DNA of 64,000 nucleotides, taken from contig NC_057925.1 in assembly GCF_018873765.1 (NCBI RefSeq), positions 59,966,970 through 60,030,969 of the forward strand, read 5' to 3'. The stretch is from Telopea speciosissima (lineage: Eukaryota > Streptophyta > Magnoliopsida > Proteales > Proteaceae). The translations under genes were made by a program, and so were the position numbers. Of the stretch, positions 33,801-44,193 are shown one piece after another (positions within the stretch are counted from its first letter, which is position 1; each line of letters begins with the position of its first letter). The notes under the pieces were generated by a model. The model was not told where the DNA came from and searched no databases. It worked only from the letters and a program-made list of their open reading frames with translations.

Positions 33801-36800
33801 ATAATTTACAACTCCGCCACTCTTTCATAATTTCAGATTATTTACCATTCTGCCATTGTTCTTATAAAACCTCAAGTTATTTACTTTTTTGCAATTTAAT
33901 TTATCTAATACTACAGTGGGCCTGTAAGCGATCCGATTCGAACCCAGGTCCGCATTACACACTCTGCCTCCAAATATACAACCCGTTCTTTTGCTGATCT
34001 TCCTTATCGGCAAAAGCAACCAGATGATTAGGCCACTGAGTAGAAAAATGCCTGTATACCTTGCATGTAATGCACTGTATTTCAGCCCTTGGCTTTGGAG
34101 GTCTATCAGAACCATAGTACTATATCTCGTGATATATCGGTATCTCGGGCCTACCGAGATATCCGAAATATCCAAAATTTGGTGAAATTTTGCCGAAATA
34201 TTGCATTTTTTCTGCAATATTTTGGGAGTCCATCTCGGTGGGTATTTGGCCATATCTAGGCCTGATACTTCATGGACACCCTTATTTAAGCTAAATAAAC
34301 ACATTTAAACCTTCATATTGCAAAAAAAATGAACTCAAAGTGGTGTTTTGGGTTTGCACCCTTGATTGATTGTATACGGTCGGACCCTGTTGTATAAAGT
34401 AGTTACATACATATTGTTTAAGTACTAAACGACATAATAAGAAATTTAAACAAAGTAATGAAACAAAAATAAAGTCAAATGTAGCCTTTAGTTTAAACTT
34501 TAAAGTTTAAACTCATAAAGTCATAAGTCATAACTCATCTACTTCATAATAGTCAATAGTTCAATACTTACACAAAGTATTTCTACGAAATTTACTGCTC
34601 AATACACAGTATTTCTACGAAATATACCAAAATATACCGAGATATACCGAAATATACCAAAATTTCGCCGAAATTTGAACTTTTTTCATTTCGGAAGCCC
34701 ATCTCGTCTCGGTAGTGTCGAAATTACTGAAATTTCGGCGATATTTCGCGAAATTTTGTACCATGATCAGAACCACAACCACAAGGTAGAGAATAAGGTC
34801 GTTGTGGGCCCACAAGAATATTAAACTCAAATTAAGAGTTTAGTGACAAAACTGTAAATATTGTGAAGTTCATGATGCTTTAGAAGGATCTTAAACAAAG
34901 GGCTTTTGTGTAATTCTGGAAGAATAGGGTCTTAAGTGTAAACAAAAAGACTGGTCTTCTTCTTCAACCTTCAATAGAAACTAAAACAAGAAGTGAACTG
35001 AGCTGATTTTGTGAGAGAAGAACTCTCACATATGAACACCAATTGGCCAGGGATTTCAGATTAAGAATCCCCACTTCTAGCCCTTTTGAATCCAACCAAT
35101 AGACACCCAAATCAAGTAGTTATGAAACTAAATTTGGAGATAGAGATGAACAAGGTTTGGTCTCCAATCAATATCTCACAGCTCCAGCAAAATTTCAGAC
35201 TAGGGCTTTGCAGGTGGAGTCACCCAGAGGCACCGATTCAAACCCTAGAGTGTTGAAGTTATAAGTGAAGAACTCTGAGAGTTTGACATTGCTCTTGCTA
35301 GACCAAAGCTATCCCAAAGTTACGCCAGGACAGAAGACAACAAAATAGATCAGGGAAATGAGAGTACGAAAATAAGGAAGAAAGAAAGATATGATTGAGG
35401 AAACAGATTATAAATAGAATATAAGAGCTAAGAAAGTGGAAAAATAGAACAGATAAGGCGAACCAGAAGGGAGAAGGCTCAAAATCGCAGAGAGACAAGC
35501 CACATGGGCTACAATAGCACACTTGCACCACAACATAACTCAAACAATACCAATATCCTTATTCACCTTAAATCGATGGTACAGTGATGTATAAATAGAG
35601 AATTATCAGAAAACAGAATTAGAAATCAAATTGGACTCAATCTCCAACTGCCTCCTACGTACGTATCTCCCAATAAAATGCAATTAAATAAAACCGTAGC
35701 AATCCTTGTTTGGGCTGGGTTTGCCATGGCCTGGGTTTCCAGATCATGTCATGCCGGCCCATCCACGAGGATGCCACTGCATCACTATCTCTACAAGTAT
35801 GTGAGTCTCTCCATAGTCCATATACCCCATAACCTTACCTCACAAGATAGCGGTCCATAGTTTTCTCCCCAATGTCCAGGAATTCATTTGGATACAGTTT
35901 GCCATAGGATCAACATGTCTGATATCCTAAGGAAAAAGAAGGTACAATCTATATCTAATTGGCTCCAAAACATGAAATACTCTCTATAATCACCAAATTG
36001 GAATGAAAAGAGTTGATCCATGTTATTTCATCAACCACGCTAGTCCTTCCTAAGATGATTTAAAATCCTAGTGCTTTCCCTAAGGTCAAAGATATTGTGT
36101 GGGTCACAACTCTCAAGGGATCATCTGTGACATCTAGAAGAAAGTTCAAGATCAGGTTTATGTCTCCTTATCTTCAAGTGCTGTGTATGAGATATGGGGC
36201 ATGACTAAACCAATTACTCCAATAAATTAAGTCTACTAGACCAATTTCACACCTTTTCCTAGCTTCTGTGTGGTCCCCCTTTGCTGAATTTAAACCAATG
36301 CACAAAATGTATCAATGGATTATGGAACTTACAAATAATTCCTCACGCCCCCTTTCCCTTTAGTGTTAAGTATTTGGACACATGTGAATGTATATATTGG
36401 GTCTCACACAATTATTTTTCAAAGTTTTCATGGCCTGGGATGTTGCGCTGGTTCTTGAGGGATCTTTCTACTGGGTTGGAGTTGCTTGTTGCTATCGTAG
36501 AAGGATTAGATTCTCAAGCATTTCTGTATTTGCTTTTGCTGGTTTCCCTAGGGAGTTCGTCCTAATTCCACTTGGATTTTTTTTTCTCTTATTCCCTTTG
36601 CTTTCTCTAAGGGGAATTTCTTTAGGGGGAGTGGGGCATGGCCAGGGACATCAGTCAATTGTTGACCAGAAGACATAGAATTGACAAAACAAACTCTAAC
36701 CTCAGTGGGTAATGGGTCCTACTGGAACCAAAGACAAAATCAATACCTTAACACTCATTGGGTCAATTTGACATTTTGGACAATCAGCATAGATGGAAAC

Positions 36801-37897
36801 GTTGGATAAAGGTCCTTAAAAAAAGATAACACTCTACCTGCACCCTAACCTCAAGCAAAAAAATAAAAAAGGAAAAACAAAAATCCAGATACAAGGTTTT
36901 TTTTTTTTTTTGTGTGTGTGGGAGTGGGGTGTCAGCATAAATGCCTTCAAAACATTTTCACAGTTTCACTTGTTAAGGAGAAAGCCCAAGGGAATAACTG
37001 GACGTAAAAAAACGAACTCATCCATTTAAGCAGATTGTAAGTGAAAGCAAACGGCACTGTTTGCGGATACCCAGTAGTATCACATCCCATAAATTTACAA
37101 ATCCTGGAGTCACCAAAACTCTGCAATCTGGTTTCAGAGTGCATTTAACAACACTCACAGACCAAATCATAGTCTCAATTATGAAGCTGATCTTCCCACT
37201 TAAAACTTATTCATGCACTGAATACTGCAGCTACCAGTTTCATGATTAATCCTATTTTTCTATTATAAGTTCTTACAGAACATTAAACATACAGTACAGC
37301 AGTCAATTGGGATCAACTATCAATTCTCTACAGCCACAAAATCTGACATACAATTGAAGCAGTAAAAGAAAGACAGAATGCACATTTATATCACTCACCA
37401 TGTGATGCTCCACAAGGTACCGAACCGTGTCTCGAACACCTGACGAAATGAGATTAGAAGTAAAACCAAGGAAGACCTTGCATCTCACGGACTTTCTGTA
37501 TACTGGATTCCTCTCCTCCTCGCCGCAATCTTCGGCTGGGACCTCATCGGAGAGCCTCCAATCTAGCTTCAAGACAACTTAAAATTTTAGATAAAGGTAG
37601 CATAAATTTTAAAAGATAGAAAGCAGAAAAATGGTAGATGAAAAAGATTCAATCTTGGACGGATTTTTGGAGCTACAAGCTGAAACTCACCATCTGGTTG
37701 ATGACTTCAATGGCTTCACCGAGATTTGAGGCCTGAAACCCGGTAGAGACCATGGAGTTGAGGAGCTCAGCATAGTCTACACCCCTATTGAAGTCGTAAC
37801 CCTCAATTTTCACACAAGTTCCTTCTAGGTTTTCCGATTCTTTAAATACTGCGGAGCGTAGGGACTCCATGAGTCGTTCTTCCACCGCGTCTCCCAT
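24899..37897 (-). CDS. DHS: Deoxyhypusine synthase, complete, seven exons
   Basis: Cytosolic NAD-dependent enzyme that transfers the butylamine part of spermidine to one lysine of eIF5A, the first step of hypusine formation. Exons: 37691-37897, 37399-37566, 30774-30992, 29771-29857, 25689-25794, 25378-25613 and 24899-24988. All borders are GT/AG; exons 5/6 join in phase 1, the others in phase 0. The product is 370 residues, the usual plant length. Visible blocks: [86 protein letters not shown] and the active-site lysine in VSWGKI (Lys332). No lesion was seen. Introns 2 (6.4 kb) and 4 (4.0 kb) are filled with transposon remnants. A Gypsy element lies 299 bp past the stop codon. Confidence 0.96.
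25968..26157. repeat. Tandem duplication, 97-bp unit
   Basis: Two head-to-tail copies beginning TCATGATATCTTTACATT and containing CCATTAGATGGGGGT and TTGCTCAGACAT. It lies in intron 4 of deoxyhypusine synthase. Confidence 0.85.
26160..27390. other. Deoxyhypusine synthase intron 4, no gene seen
   Basis: AT-rich sequence with no convincing coding block. Confidence 0.4.
27394..28204. repeat. Dispersed LTR-like repeat, family A copy 1
   Basis: It begins TAATGCAGTGCTAATATCG and then CGAACCAG; related starts occur at 56538 and 58089 (TGATGCAGAACTAATCC). All three then contain an AGCTTGCGA or GGCTTACAA context followed by A-rich sequence. The TGATGCAG-like start suggests LTR origin. Ends are not certain. 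Confidence 0.45.
28205..29225. other. Deoxyhypusine synthase intron 4, no feature seen
   Basis: Mixed AT-rich sequence, partly pyrimidine- or purine-rich. No coding block recognised. Confidence 0.35.
29226..29483. mobile_element. hAT-like MITE rich in ATCCGATTCGG words
   Basis: 258 bp with ends TAGGGATATAAATGGAT and, inverted, TAGGGGTGTAAATGAAT. Inside are two direct copies of a block with GTATCCGCATCCG and TTCGGACGGATTCGGATAGT. Flanks AACCCATG and ATCCCACG match at 6 of 8 positions, consistent with an old 8-bp duplication. Confidence 0.75.
30391..30516 (-). mobile_element. Candidate tRNA-derived SINE
   Basis: The minus strand has a perfect pol III box A, TAGCACAGCTGG, and about 32 bases later a box B-like GGATCAAATGC. 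An A-rich end (CCAAAAAAGG) follows. The size and layout fit a tRNA-derived SINE in intron 3 of deoxyhypusine synthase. I do not see a folded tRNA, so it is not called a tRNA gene. Confidence 0.55.
31186..32300 (-). repeat. Retrotransposon-derived repeat, family B copy 1
   Basis: It aligns by eye with 34797-35790. Shared stretches include GGGATTTCAGATTAAGAATC and TCCAACCAATAGACACCCAA. The two copies flank a Gypsy pol remnant, so they may be diverged LTRs, but I could not fix their termini or a target duplication. It lies in intron 2 of deoxyhypusine synthase. Confidence 0.6.
32400..32932 (-). pseudogene. Gypsy protease region, decayed
   Basis: The minus strand reads [20 protein letters not shown], then [13 protein letters not shown]. 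After a short gap comes [13 protein letters not shown], then [20 protein letters not shown]. This order matches the retroviral-type protease and linker of plant Gypsy elements (C-VIIDSGS-NVVS, HP-PYK--W, D--LLGRPW-FDR, GF-NTY). The catalytic DSG/DGG triad reads DSD and stops are present. Confidence 0.8.
32933..33600 (+). repeat. LTR-like sequence
   Basis: It starts near TGATGCAGGTGCACTGCC at 32919. It has a long T-rich stretch and then a CT-rich leader (CTCTCTCTATCTCTTTCTC), ending near 33433 with GACCTGCATC. The TGATGCAG start matches the solo LTR at 7745. No target duplication was found. It interrupts the upstream side of the Gypsy protease remnant. Confidence 0.35.
34115..34765. mobile_element. 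MITE-like element with 10-bp TSD
   Basis: 651 bp flanked by ATCAGAACCA at 34105-34114 and 34766-34775. The ends pair imperfectly as inverted repeats: TAGTACTATATCTCGTGATA at the left and CATGGTACAAAATTTCGCGA from the right. Both arms are filled with GAAATATACC, ATATCCGAAATAT and AATTTCGCCGAAAT words. The 10-bp duplication fits a Mutator-like element. It has no transposase. Confidence 0.75.
34797..35790 (-). repeat. Retrotransposon-derived repeat, family B copy 2
   Basis: Partner of 31186-32300, starting at CGTTGTGGGCC, with the same order of blocks and many small indels. Both copies run into ATGCCA(A/C)TGCATCA at the right. Confidence 0.6.
35791..37398. other. Deoxyhypusine synthase intron 2, no gene seen
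   Basis: No coding block recognised. A T run with GTGTGTGTG lies at about 36897-36920. Confidence 0.4.
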
Positions 37898-38160
37898 GTT
37901 CGTCTTCCTTTCTGCAACAAAGTGTATGCAGTGCGCCTATTTAGTTTATCCTGATGTGGTTCAGGAACTGATATGTACTATCCGATTCAGATGACGCCGA
38001 GAAACGATTTGCTTTGAGAGAGAGAGAGAGAGAGGTGCTGGAAGAGGAAAAGGAATAATTTCTTTTTTTTTTTTTGGTAAAGGGGAAAAAGAATAATTTT
38101 TTTATTTTAATAAAGGGAAAAACGAATAATTTCGGGGTTACAATCTTTTGAATCCATATC
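37898..38160 (-). promoter_or_regulatory. Probable 5' UTR and promoter of deoxyhypusine synthase
   Basis: Directly upstream of the ATG at 37897. On the minus strand it is pyrimidine-rich and includes a CT microsatellite (GA run at 38017-38033 on the plus strand). Such tracts are common in plant leaders. The unique sequence ends at the foldback element near 38.2 kb. Confidence 0.4.
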
Positions 38161-38213
38161 ATAATTATATGTTCGGGTGGAAATAATTATCACCCCTTCT
38201 CATTTCCATTCGA

Positions 38214-39175
38214 GTCCGGATCAACTACCCACATGGGCAGATACTTTTACACCCAACCCATCTCTGCATATGACATGTGATCAGCAGCAAACCGAGTTAG
38301 ACGGGGGAGTTACTTTTCTGTTATGTTTTTTTTTTTTTCAAATTTTCTCCCCACTAAACAGCAGAAACGTGTCCAATATGGCTTTCACTCCACCTCCACA
38401 AACTCTCTCTCTCCTTCTTCAGTGTCTCTGCAAATCGAAAAGAATATTTTTGGAATGGGTCCATCGCATTTTTGGAATGGGTCTATCGCTTTTCAGGATA
38501 AGTAAAGTCATTATGCATCCAAAACTGTGTCAAATTGAAAAAAAAATATTGAAAAATTGAGAGACAATAAAAAGAAATCAAACGGGGAAATTAAAGAAAG
38601 AGGATGAGTGGCATCAGGAATCCTTCAACGTCCATCGGATATTTCTAGAATGGGTCTATCGCTTTTATTCATTGCATATTCATCGAAGGTATCAACATCA
38701 ACTTCAATGTTTCTACATTCCCTCTTTTGATTCTCCATCTCTCACACCCATGAGAAGCAACCGAGGCTCCTGAACTCCCTTTCCTCATCAGAGTCATCAG
38801 AGAAAGAAACCCTAAGCCATCAGGTATACTCTTTGGAGTATAGAGTTTAACTGGGCAAGCAAGGAAATTAAACCTTGCCGATTACTAAAACAGGGAGTTC
38901 ACTGAGGAGGTGATTTGCAAAGACACGAATGGAGACGGAGGAGTTGATTTACGATTTGCAGAGACACTGAGGAAGGAGAGAGAGAGAGTTTGGGGAAGTG
39001 AAGTGAAAGCCGTATTGGACACGTTTCTTCTGGGGAGAAATTAATAAAAAGAAAAAAATTTGAAAAAAAAAAAGCATAACAGAAAAGTAACTCCTCGTTT
39101 GTTGCTGGACACATGTCACATGGAGAGATGGGTGGGGTGTAAAATTATTTGCCCATGTGGGTAGATTATCCGGAC
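38214..39175. mobile_element. Foldback element with ~224-bp inverted arms
   Basis: The arm 38214-38437 is the reverse complement of 38952-39175 with roughly 85% agreement by eye. Paired blocks include TCCGGAT, CTACCCACATGGGCA, AACGTGTCCAATA and AGTGTCTCTGCAAATCG. The 514-bp loop holds repeats of TGGAATGGGTC(C/T)ATCGC. A 12-13-bp direct word, TGTTCGGGTGGAA, lies further out at about 38169 and 39323 and could mark the true borders. There is no coding capacity. It lies directly upstream of the deoxyhypusine synthase promoter. Confidence 0.8.
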
Positions 39176-39392
39176 CTTTGCAATTCTTCTAATTCCTCTA
39201 ATAGGGGGAGTGGACCCCATCTTGAGCAGTGTTTTGGGTAGGACTAGGGTGATCATTTTTATCTCCACATGAGGAATTGAAGGAATTGGAGGAGACAACG
39301 AATTAGAAGGGACAACGATTTGTTCGGGTGGAAGCGTGCAAAAACTAAACGGACTGTATGACAATAATAGTTTTGGGCAGATGTTCTCTATG

Positions 39393-39500
39393 CCGTAGCA
39401 CAGCCTGTGCCAAGACACATGGGCATGCCATTAGGGGGTGATGCAGGGTGATCATTTCGCCCACCCTCATGTGTTTGGGCGCAGCCTGTGCTCTCAGCAT
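39393..39500. repeat. Short palindromic element
   Basis: TGCCGTAGCACAGCCTGTGC at the left pairs with the inverted right side, TGCTGAGAGCACAGGCTGCG. ACACATG words pair further in. About 108 bp, MITE-like, without a convincing target duplication. Confidence 0.6.
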
Positions 39501-39582
39501 AAAGAATATTTGGTCAATAGTTGTTTAGGGAAATTATTAGCGCCAACCTTGTTTGCCTAAATTTTAAAGAACACCCACTAAC

Positions 39583-39751
39583 GGATTTGACTCTCCTCTA
39601 ACCGTGGCGGGAGCTGGAGGGTCCAATGCTCGGAAACCATCCCAAAAACAGGGGGTTGGTCATGAAATGACCAGCCCACCCCTGTTTTTGCTGTCGTTTA
39701 ACGGGGTTGGACCTTCCAACTCCCGCCACAGCTGGAGGAAATCCATTTCCC
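39583..39751. mobile_element. MITE with 9-bp TSD
   Basis: 169 bp. The left arm has GTGGCGGGAGCTGGAGGGTC and the inverted right arm GTGGCGGGAGTTGGAAGGTC. The loop contains GGTCATGAAATGACC. The 9-bp word CCCACTAAC flanks both sides (39574-39582 and 39752-39760), the Mutator-like size class. Confidence 0.8.
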
Positions 39752-39760
39752 CCCACTAAC

Positions 39761-41648
39761 TATCATAATATCAACCGTTACCTATTTTTGAACCGTTTTA
39801 ACATCTAAAATTCCTTTGACCAAAATACCCTTTACATTAAAACATAAAAAAACAAGGACTATGAACGGTGAAACCCATTGTTTCTTCTTCATGTTGCACC
39901 CATAAAGGTTGATTTTTTTTTTCGGTAGAACATAAAGGTTGATTTCAATCTGTGAGTTTTTCAACATTTGAGACAAAAAGTATTGATGAAACCCAATAGA
40001 AAAAGGTATATATATAAAGTTTTCAAGCTTAGAGTATTATTTCACCCGAGTTCCAGCGGATGTGGTACTGGTACCCTCCTAGTTGGGTATCTTCATGAAC
40101 ATATCGTGGGATAAGCATCGGAGTTGGACTGTATTTCCTGAGTGTTTCATGGAAAACATCATTAGGAATGGTAATTGTGAAAGATGTTCTTTTGTAATAT
40201 TAACAGACACAAATTTTTGGTATATCTTGATGGAGGTGATCTAAGACCAAAAGGATTTAATCAAAATGTACAAAAACAGCGAAACAAGCATAACTGAAAA
40301 TTTTGAACGATGTTGTAACCCATTATTTTTCTCTTTCTTGATTTATTAACCTAAAACTAAGGGTCATTTCTTCAAAATGGTGGTGAAGGGTCTTCTTGTA
40401 TCATTTTTCATTTTGTTTTTGATCTATTTAAAAAAAAAATACTAAAAACCATTCTTTATCAAAAAATAAAAACTGTTTGATAACTACTAAACATATAATT
40501 GATTGTAGACTGAAAAATAGATTTGATATGATCTGTATAGAATAATTTTTGTTTTAACTTTATCTTAACTTCGCCAACAAAGGTAGCGTAGATCTTATCA
40601 AAGGCATTAGGGTTTAAGAACAGAGCGACGGGACGAGGGTCTGAAATACAAAAAGTCGTGAGATGAGAGGGAGGTAACAGTAGGATTTTATAAAATAATG
40701 TACTTTTACCATTTTAGCCTCAAGAATAGAACCGTTGGAGCACGTGGTAATTAAACATCAATGCAAAAATGACCAAAATCTGTTTTTGCTCATAATCTTA
40801 TGATTTGGGGGGGGGGGGGGGGTTTATTTTTTTTAAATAAAAACAAGTTTAAAAAATGATACCAAACACATGAAAAAATAAAAAATGATACCATAAAGAC
40901 CCGAAATGAAATGTAACCAACCCACTTAAAAAATACTTTTTGCTAAGTGACAGAATCAACTTTACTTACCAAATGGCTTAGGAGAGGAAACTGTGGCCAA
41001 TGGAGAAAGATATTTGCTGCAAAATATGTCCAAGTAAATAAATGGGAAGAGCCCCTATGCGAGGTACTTATAGCATGTCTTTTTGGAAAGGTATTGTGGC
41101 AGTAAATGAAACCATTAACGAGAATCTCAGAACAGAAGTGCGAAACGGCTGAAATACTAAATTCTGAAAAATTTGTGTATAGATATCCCTCCTGACTATG
41201 CTCTACCTCAAGGCCTGAATACAGTATGGGTCTCCATTATTTATGGAAATGCCAATTATTGACAGACAGATCAACTTCAGTAACTATTGCAGCAGCATCT
41301 AACCACAGAACCAAACATTCTCAAGAGGACAAGAGAAACTGGGTCAGGGAAAAACTTGCTCCTTCACTGTCAAATCTCTGCTTGAGTCCTTAGTCCCCAT
41401 TTGAAAGGAGTTCCATAAGTTGATCGCTGCCAGAGAGAGCATTGACTATCAACCACTTAATTTCAAGATATTTTTCTATTCCAGTGCTGTCTTTTCTTAC
41501 TTTGATATGCTGAAACAGTGCCACATCTTTTGATCAATTCCCCCACTCATTTTCGAGGTTTAGTTTTACCTATTTCTGGAGGTGGGCAGGAATTTCACCA
41601 TGCCCTCCTCTCACTCAGCACTCATGTGGTGTAGGATCCAAACTTAAA
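39761..41648. other. Intergenic, no gene seen
   Basis: AT-rich. It contains a G run at about 40809-40822 and several A runs. I recognise no coding sequence. Confidence 0.4.
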
Positions 41649-41856
41649 TGGAATGGGTAGGAAATTATGGAACCTTTTATTTCCAGCTACTATTTGGAGT
41701 ATAAGGCTAGAAAAAAGTGGAAGAACCTTTGAAAATTGTCATGAGCCAGCATGGCCACATTTCCAGTGGCTAGAAGGGCAAAAGATGAATCTAACCTCTT
41801 GGAAGTTTCTTTGCAAAAGAACTTACAAAACACAAAGTTCAAGTTACTGGAAATAA
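41649..41856 (+). pseudogene. LINE C-terminal fragment
   Basis: The plus strand reads LWNLLFPATIWSIRLEKSGR, then TFENC. This resembles the end of plant LINE reverse transcriptase proteins (W--P--I-W-IW-ERN-R-F). No tail or target duplication was identified. Confidence 0.5.
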
Positions 41857-41933
41857 CTGGATATTCTTTTCTGTAAGCTTCTGGTAACATGCAAACTCCT
41901 TGTGTAACATTTTGGACCCGTACATTGTAGAGG

Positions 41934-42052
41934 GCAAATTCTCAGTATGTTTCTTCTATGAGTGCCCATTACTTCATCCAGTCACTTCTCTTAAGCAAAT
42001 TCTCATTATGTTTCTTCTTTGAGTGCTCATTACTTCACTCAGTAACTTGCCT
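41934..42052. repeat. Tandem duplication, 61-bp unit
   Basis: Two copies beginning GCAAATTCTCA and containing TATGTTTCTTCT and GAGTGC(C/T)CATTACTTCA. Confidence 0.85.
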
Positions 42053-42499
42053 TGGGTTGTCTACGTCCTCTGCATATCACTGGGACTTCAAAATAATAGC
42101 CTACTCCAGAATAAAAGGTAGAAGTTATACTACCGTTAAGAAGATCTAAAGAGAAATAGCTTCCTTAGAAGGAAGATGCAGAGACGAAGCTTTTTATATA
42201 TCACTCAAGGTAGTTACAATATGGTTCAAGACAGCTGTCATACAGCTAATACATAGAGAACAGAAACTCAGGAAAACAAACAAACTGATCAACTAACTAA
42301 TACCCCGGTCAACTATTGAGAACAGAAACTCACGAAAACAAACAAACTGCTGTTGTTGCTGAGTCATTCTCATTCTTCTTTTGTAGCTCAATACCCGTTT
42401 GATCAATCACATTTTCACATTTTGAACTCGAATCATCACTTCTTTTCTCTTTCCTGGAACTTGGCTCTCTATCATAATGTGTAAAAGGAGAATCCTCAT

Positions 42500-42680
42500 A
42501 CCCTTGTACAATACTACCCCATATCCTCACAACCAGTTATCTCCTCAGTCTGAATTACCTATGCTCCCACCACCCCTGCAACCTCCTCATCTTCTGTTAC
42601 AACTCACTGTACATTCTGTCTCACCTGTGCAACGGTCTAATAGACAATCTAAACCTGTGCTTATGCCCACTATTTCGTTG
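42500..42680 (+). pseudogene. Possible Copia linker fragment
   Basis: A proline-rich stretch ends in VQRSNRQSKP, similar to the R-S-R-x-x-x-P motif between Copia integrase and reverse transcriptase. No neighbouring reverse transcriptase is readable, so the assignment is weak. LTR-like T-rich sequence follows to about 42880. Confidence 0.3.
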
Positions 42681-42880
42681 TGAGCACAAGACTGCTCAGA
42701 TCAGTCATGAGTTTGTGCTCAGGCCCAGGGTACCCCCCCCCCTGTACAACTTGAAACGTAATCCCTATGCATGAATTAGTACAGGTCTAACTTTATATCA
42801 TAAAGAAGAAGGATTTCCCTGTATTAGTATAATATTAATGAATGGCGTTCTCTGCTTCTCTTCAATTGGCCTTACACGAA

Positions 42881-43556
42881 AGAGTTGTGGTTCACCGCTT
42901 GAACATGCAGAAGTTAACTTAGACCTGACCCAACCACAAAGCAAGCATTGGTTTGAGAAATGGAGCTGAGGTTTGATAAGCTCAAACCCAATGTCATTGG
43001 GGCGAGTTCAGGTTGGCCCTTCTACACCAATATGGTTGAGCTGGGGCTGATCTCCCAACCTCCCTAACCCACACTGATGCAGAGCTAAGGGTGCACACAC
43101 GAAGTAAGAAAGACCAATCTGGCCCCTAATTAGGCCCAATGACTTGAGTTATAACTTATAACCGACCTACATTACACCATTGACTTAAGTTAGAGTCAGG
43201 CCCATACTTTGCCCATATGTTGGTTATACTTAAGCCCATAGTTAGGTCCCAATTCTGCCCCATGTATAGCCACCGACTAGCAGCCTTGGAGGAGATATTG
43301 TGGCAGATTGTGAGGGCCCATGTTGCTGCCACACATGAAGGATACTTAGTTACCATTCTGACTTAGTTTCTATTTCTTTGTGCTAGTTTTAGTTTATAAA
43401 CCATTAGCAATATAGAAGCTTCTGTTTTGATGTTTTGGCAACTAAGATCTTATAGGAAGTTCCTATTTTACGTTGTAAGCCACTTAGTACTGATAACTTT
43501 CTATTTTGTAACACATATTTCTTATTTTATAGATACAAGAGGAGGGTTACTACAGC
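42881..43556. other. Intergenic, no gene seen
   Basis: A TGATGCAG start-like word at about 43075 may be another LTR remnant. Nothing else is supported. Confidence 0.3.
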
Positions 43557-44193
43557 CAAGGATTTAAGCATCGGTATCAGGTATCGTATCAGAAGGGTGA
43601 TTTTAAGAGATGTAATGTAACATATCAGAGAGATTCAAGATACGCTAAAGATATGCATGGAAATGGTCGAGATATACATGGATGTGCTTATGATACATAT
43701 AAAATATAGTTTTGAAACATAAAACACCTTCTTATGCAATATGTAAATATATATTAGCTTGATGCATGGATTTGAATCGTTTTTACCAAATCTAGTGATG
43801 CATAACCAAAAAAAGAAAAAAGAAGAGAGACTTGCGCACGAAAAAAAGAGATGTGCAGCTTTACCTCTTTTTTGCCCAAAACTGTTTCAATCCGTGATTT
43901 GAGCATTGTAAATCTCTACAACTTGTTGGTGAAGAATTGGGTCATTTTTTATGTTAGATGATTTCCCACAACTCAGATCAAAGAGAAAAACAAGTTTCCA
44001 AGGCATTTGGTTGCTCTCGATTTCTGTTTTGCAGCTTTAAAAGTGGTGTATCTTGCCTGTATTGATCCGTATTGGACTGTATTGGTCAATACATTTTTTT
44101 TTTTGGAAAAATAAGTATCATAGCAATATCCACCAATACCAAATATATATAGGCTGATACGATATGATACACAACGATACTTAAAACCCTGAT
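43557..44193. repeat. Dispersed GTATC-rich element, copy 2
   Basis: Partner of 6612-7205, here with both ends visible: AAGGATTTAAGCATCGGTAT at the left and ACGATACTTAAAACCCTGA at the right. Reversing the right end gives TCAGGGTTTTAAGTATCGT, which pairs with the left end, so the element has imperfect terminal inverted repeats. Confidence 0.65.

Noticed and set aside
36281-36678. Hydrophobic plus-strand frames of 94-96 codons
   Set aside because: They lie in a deoxyhypusine synthase intron, have T-rich low-complexity composition and no recognisable family.
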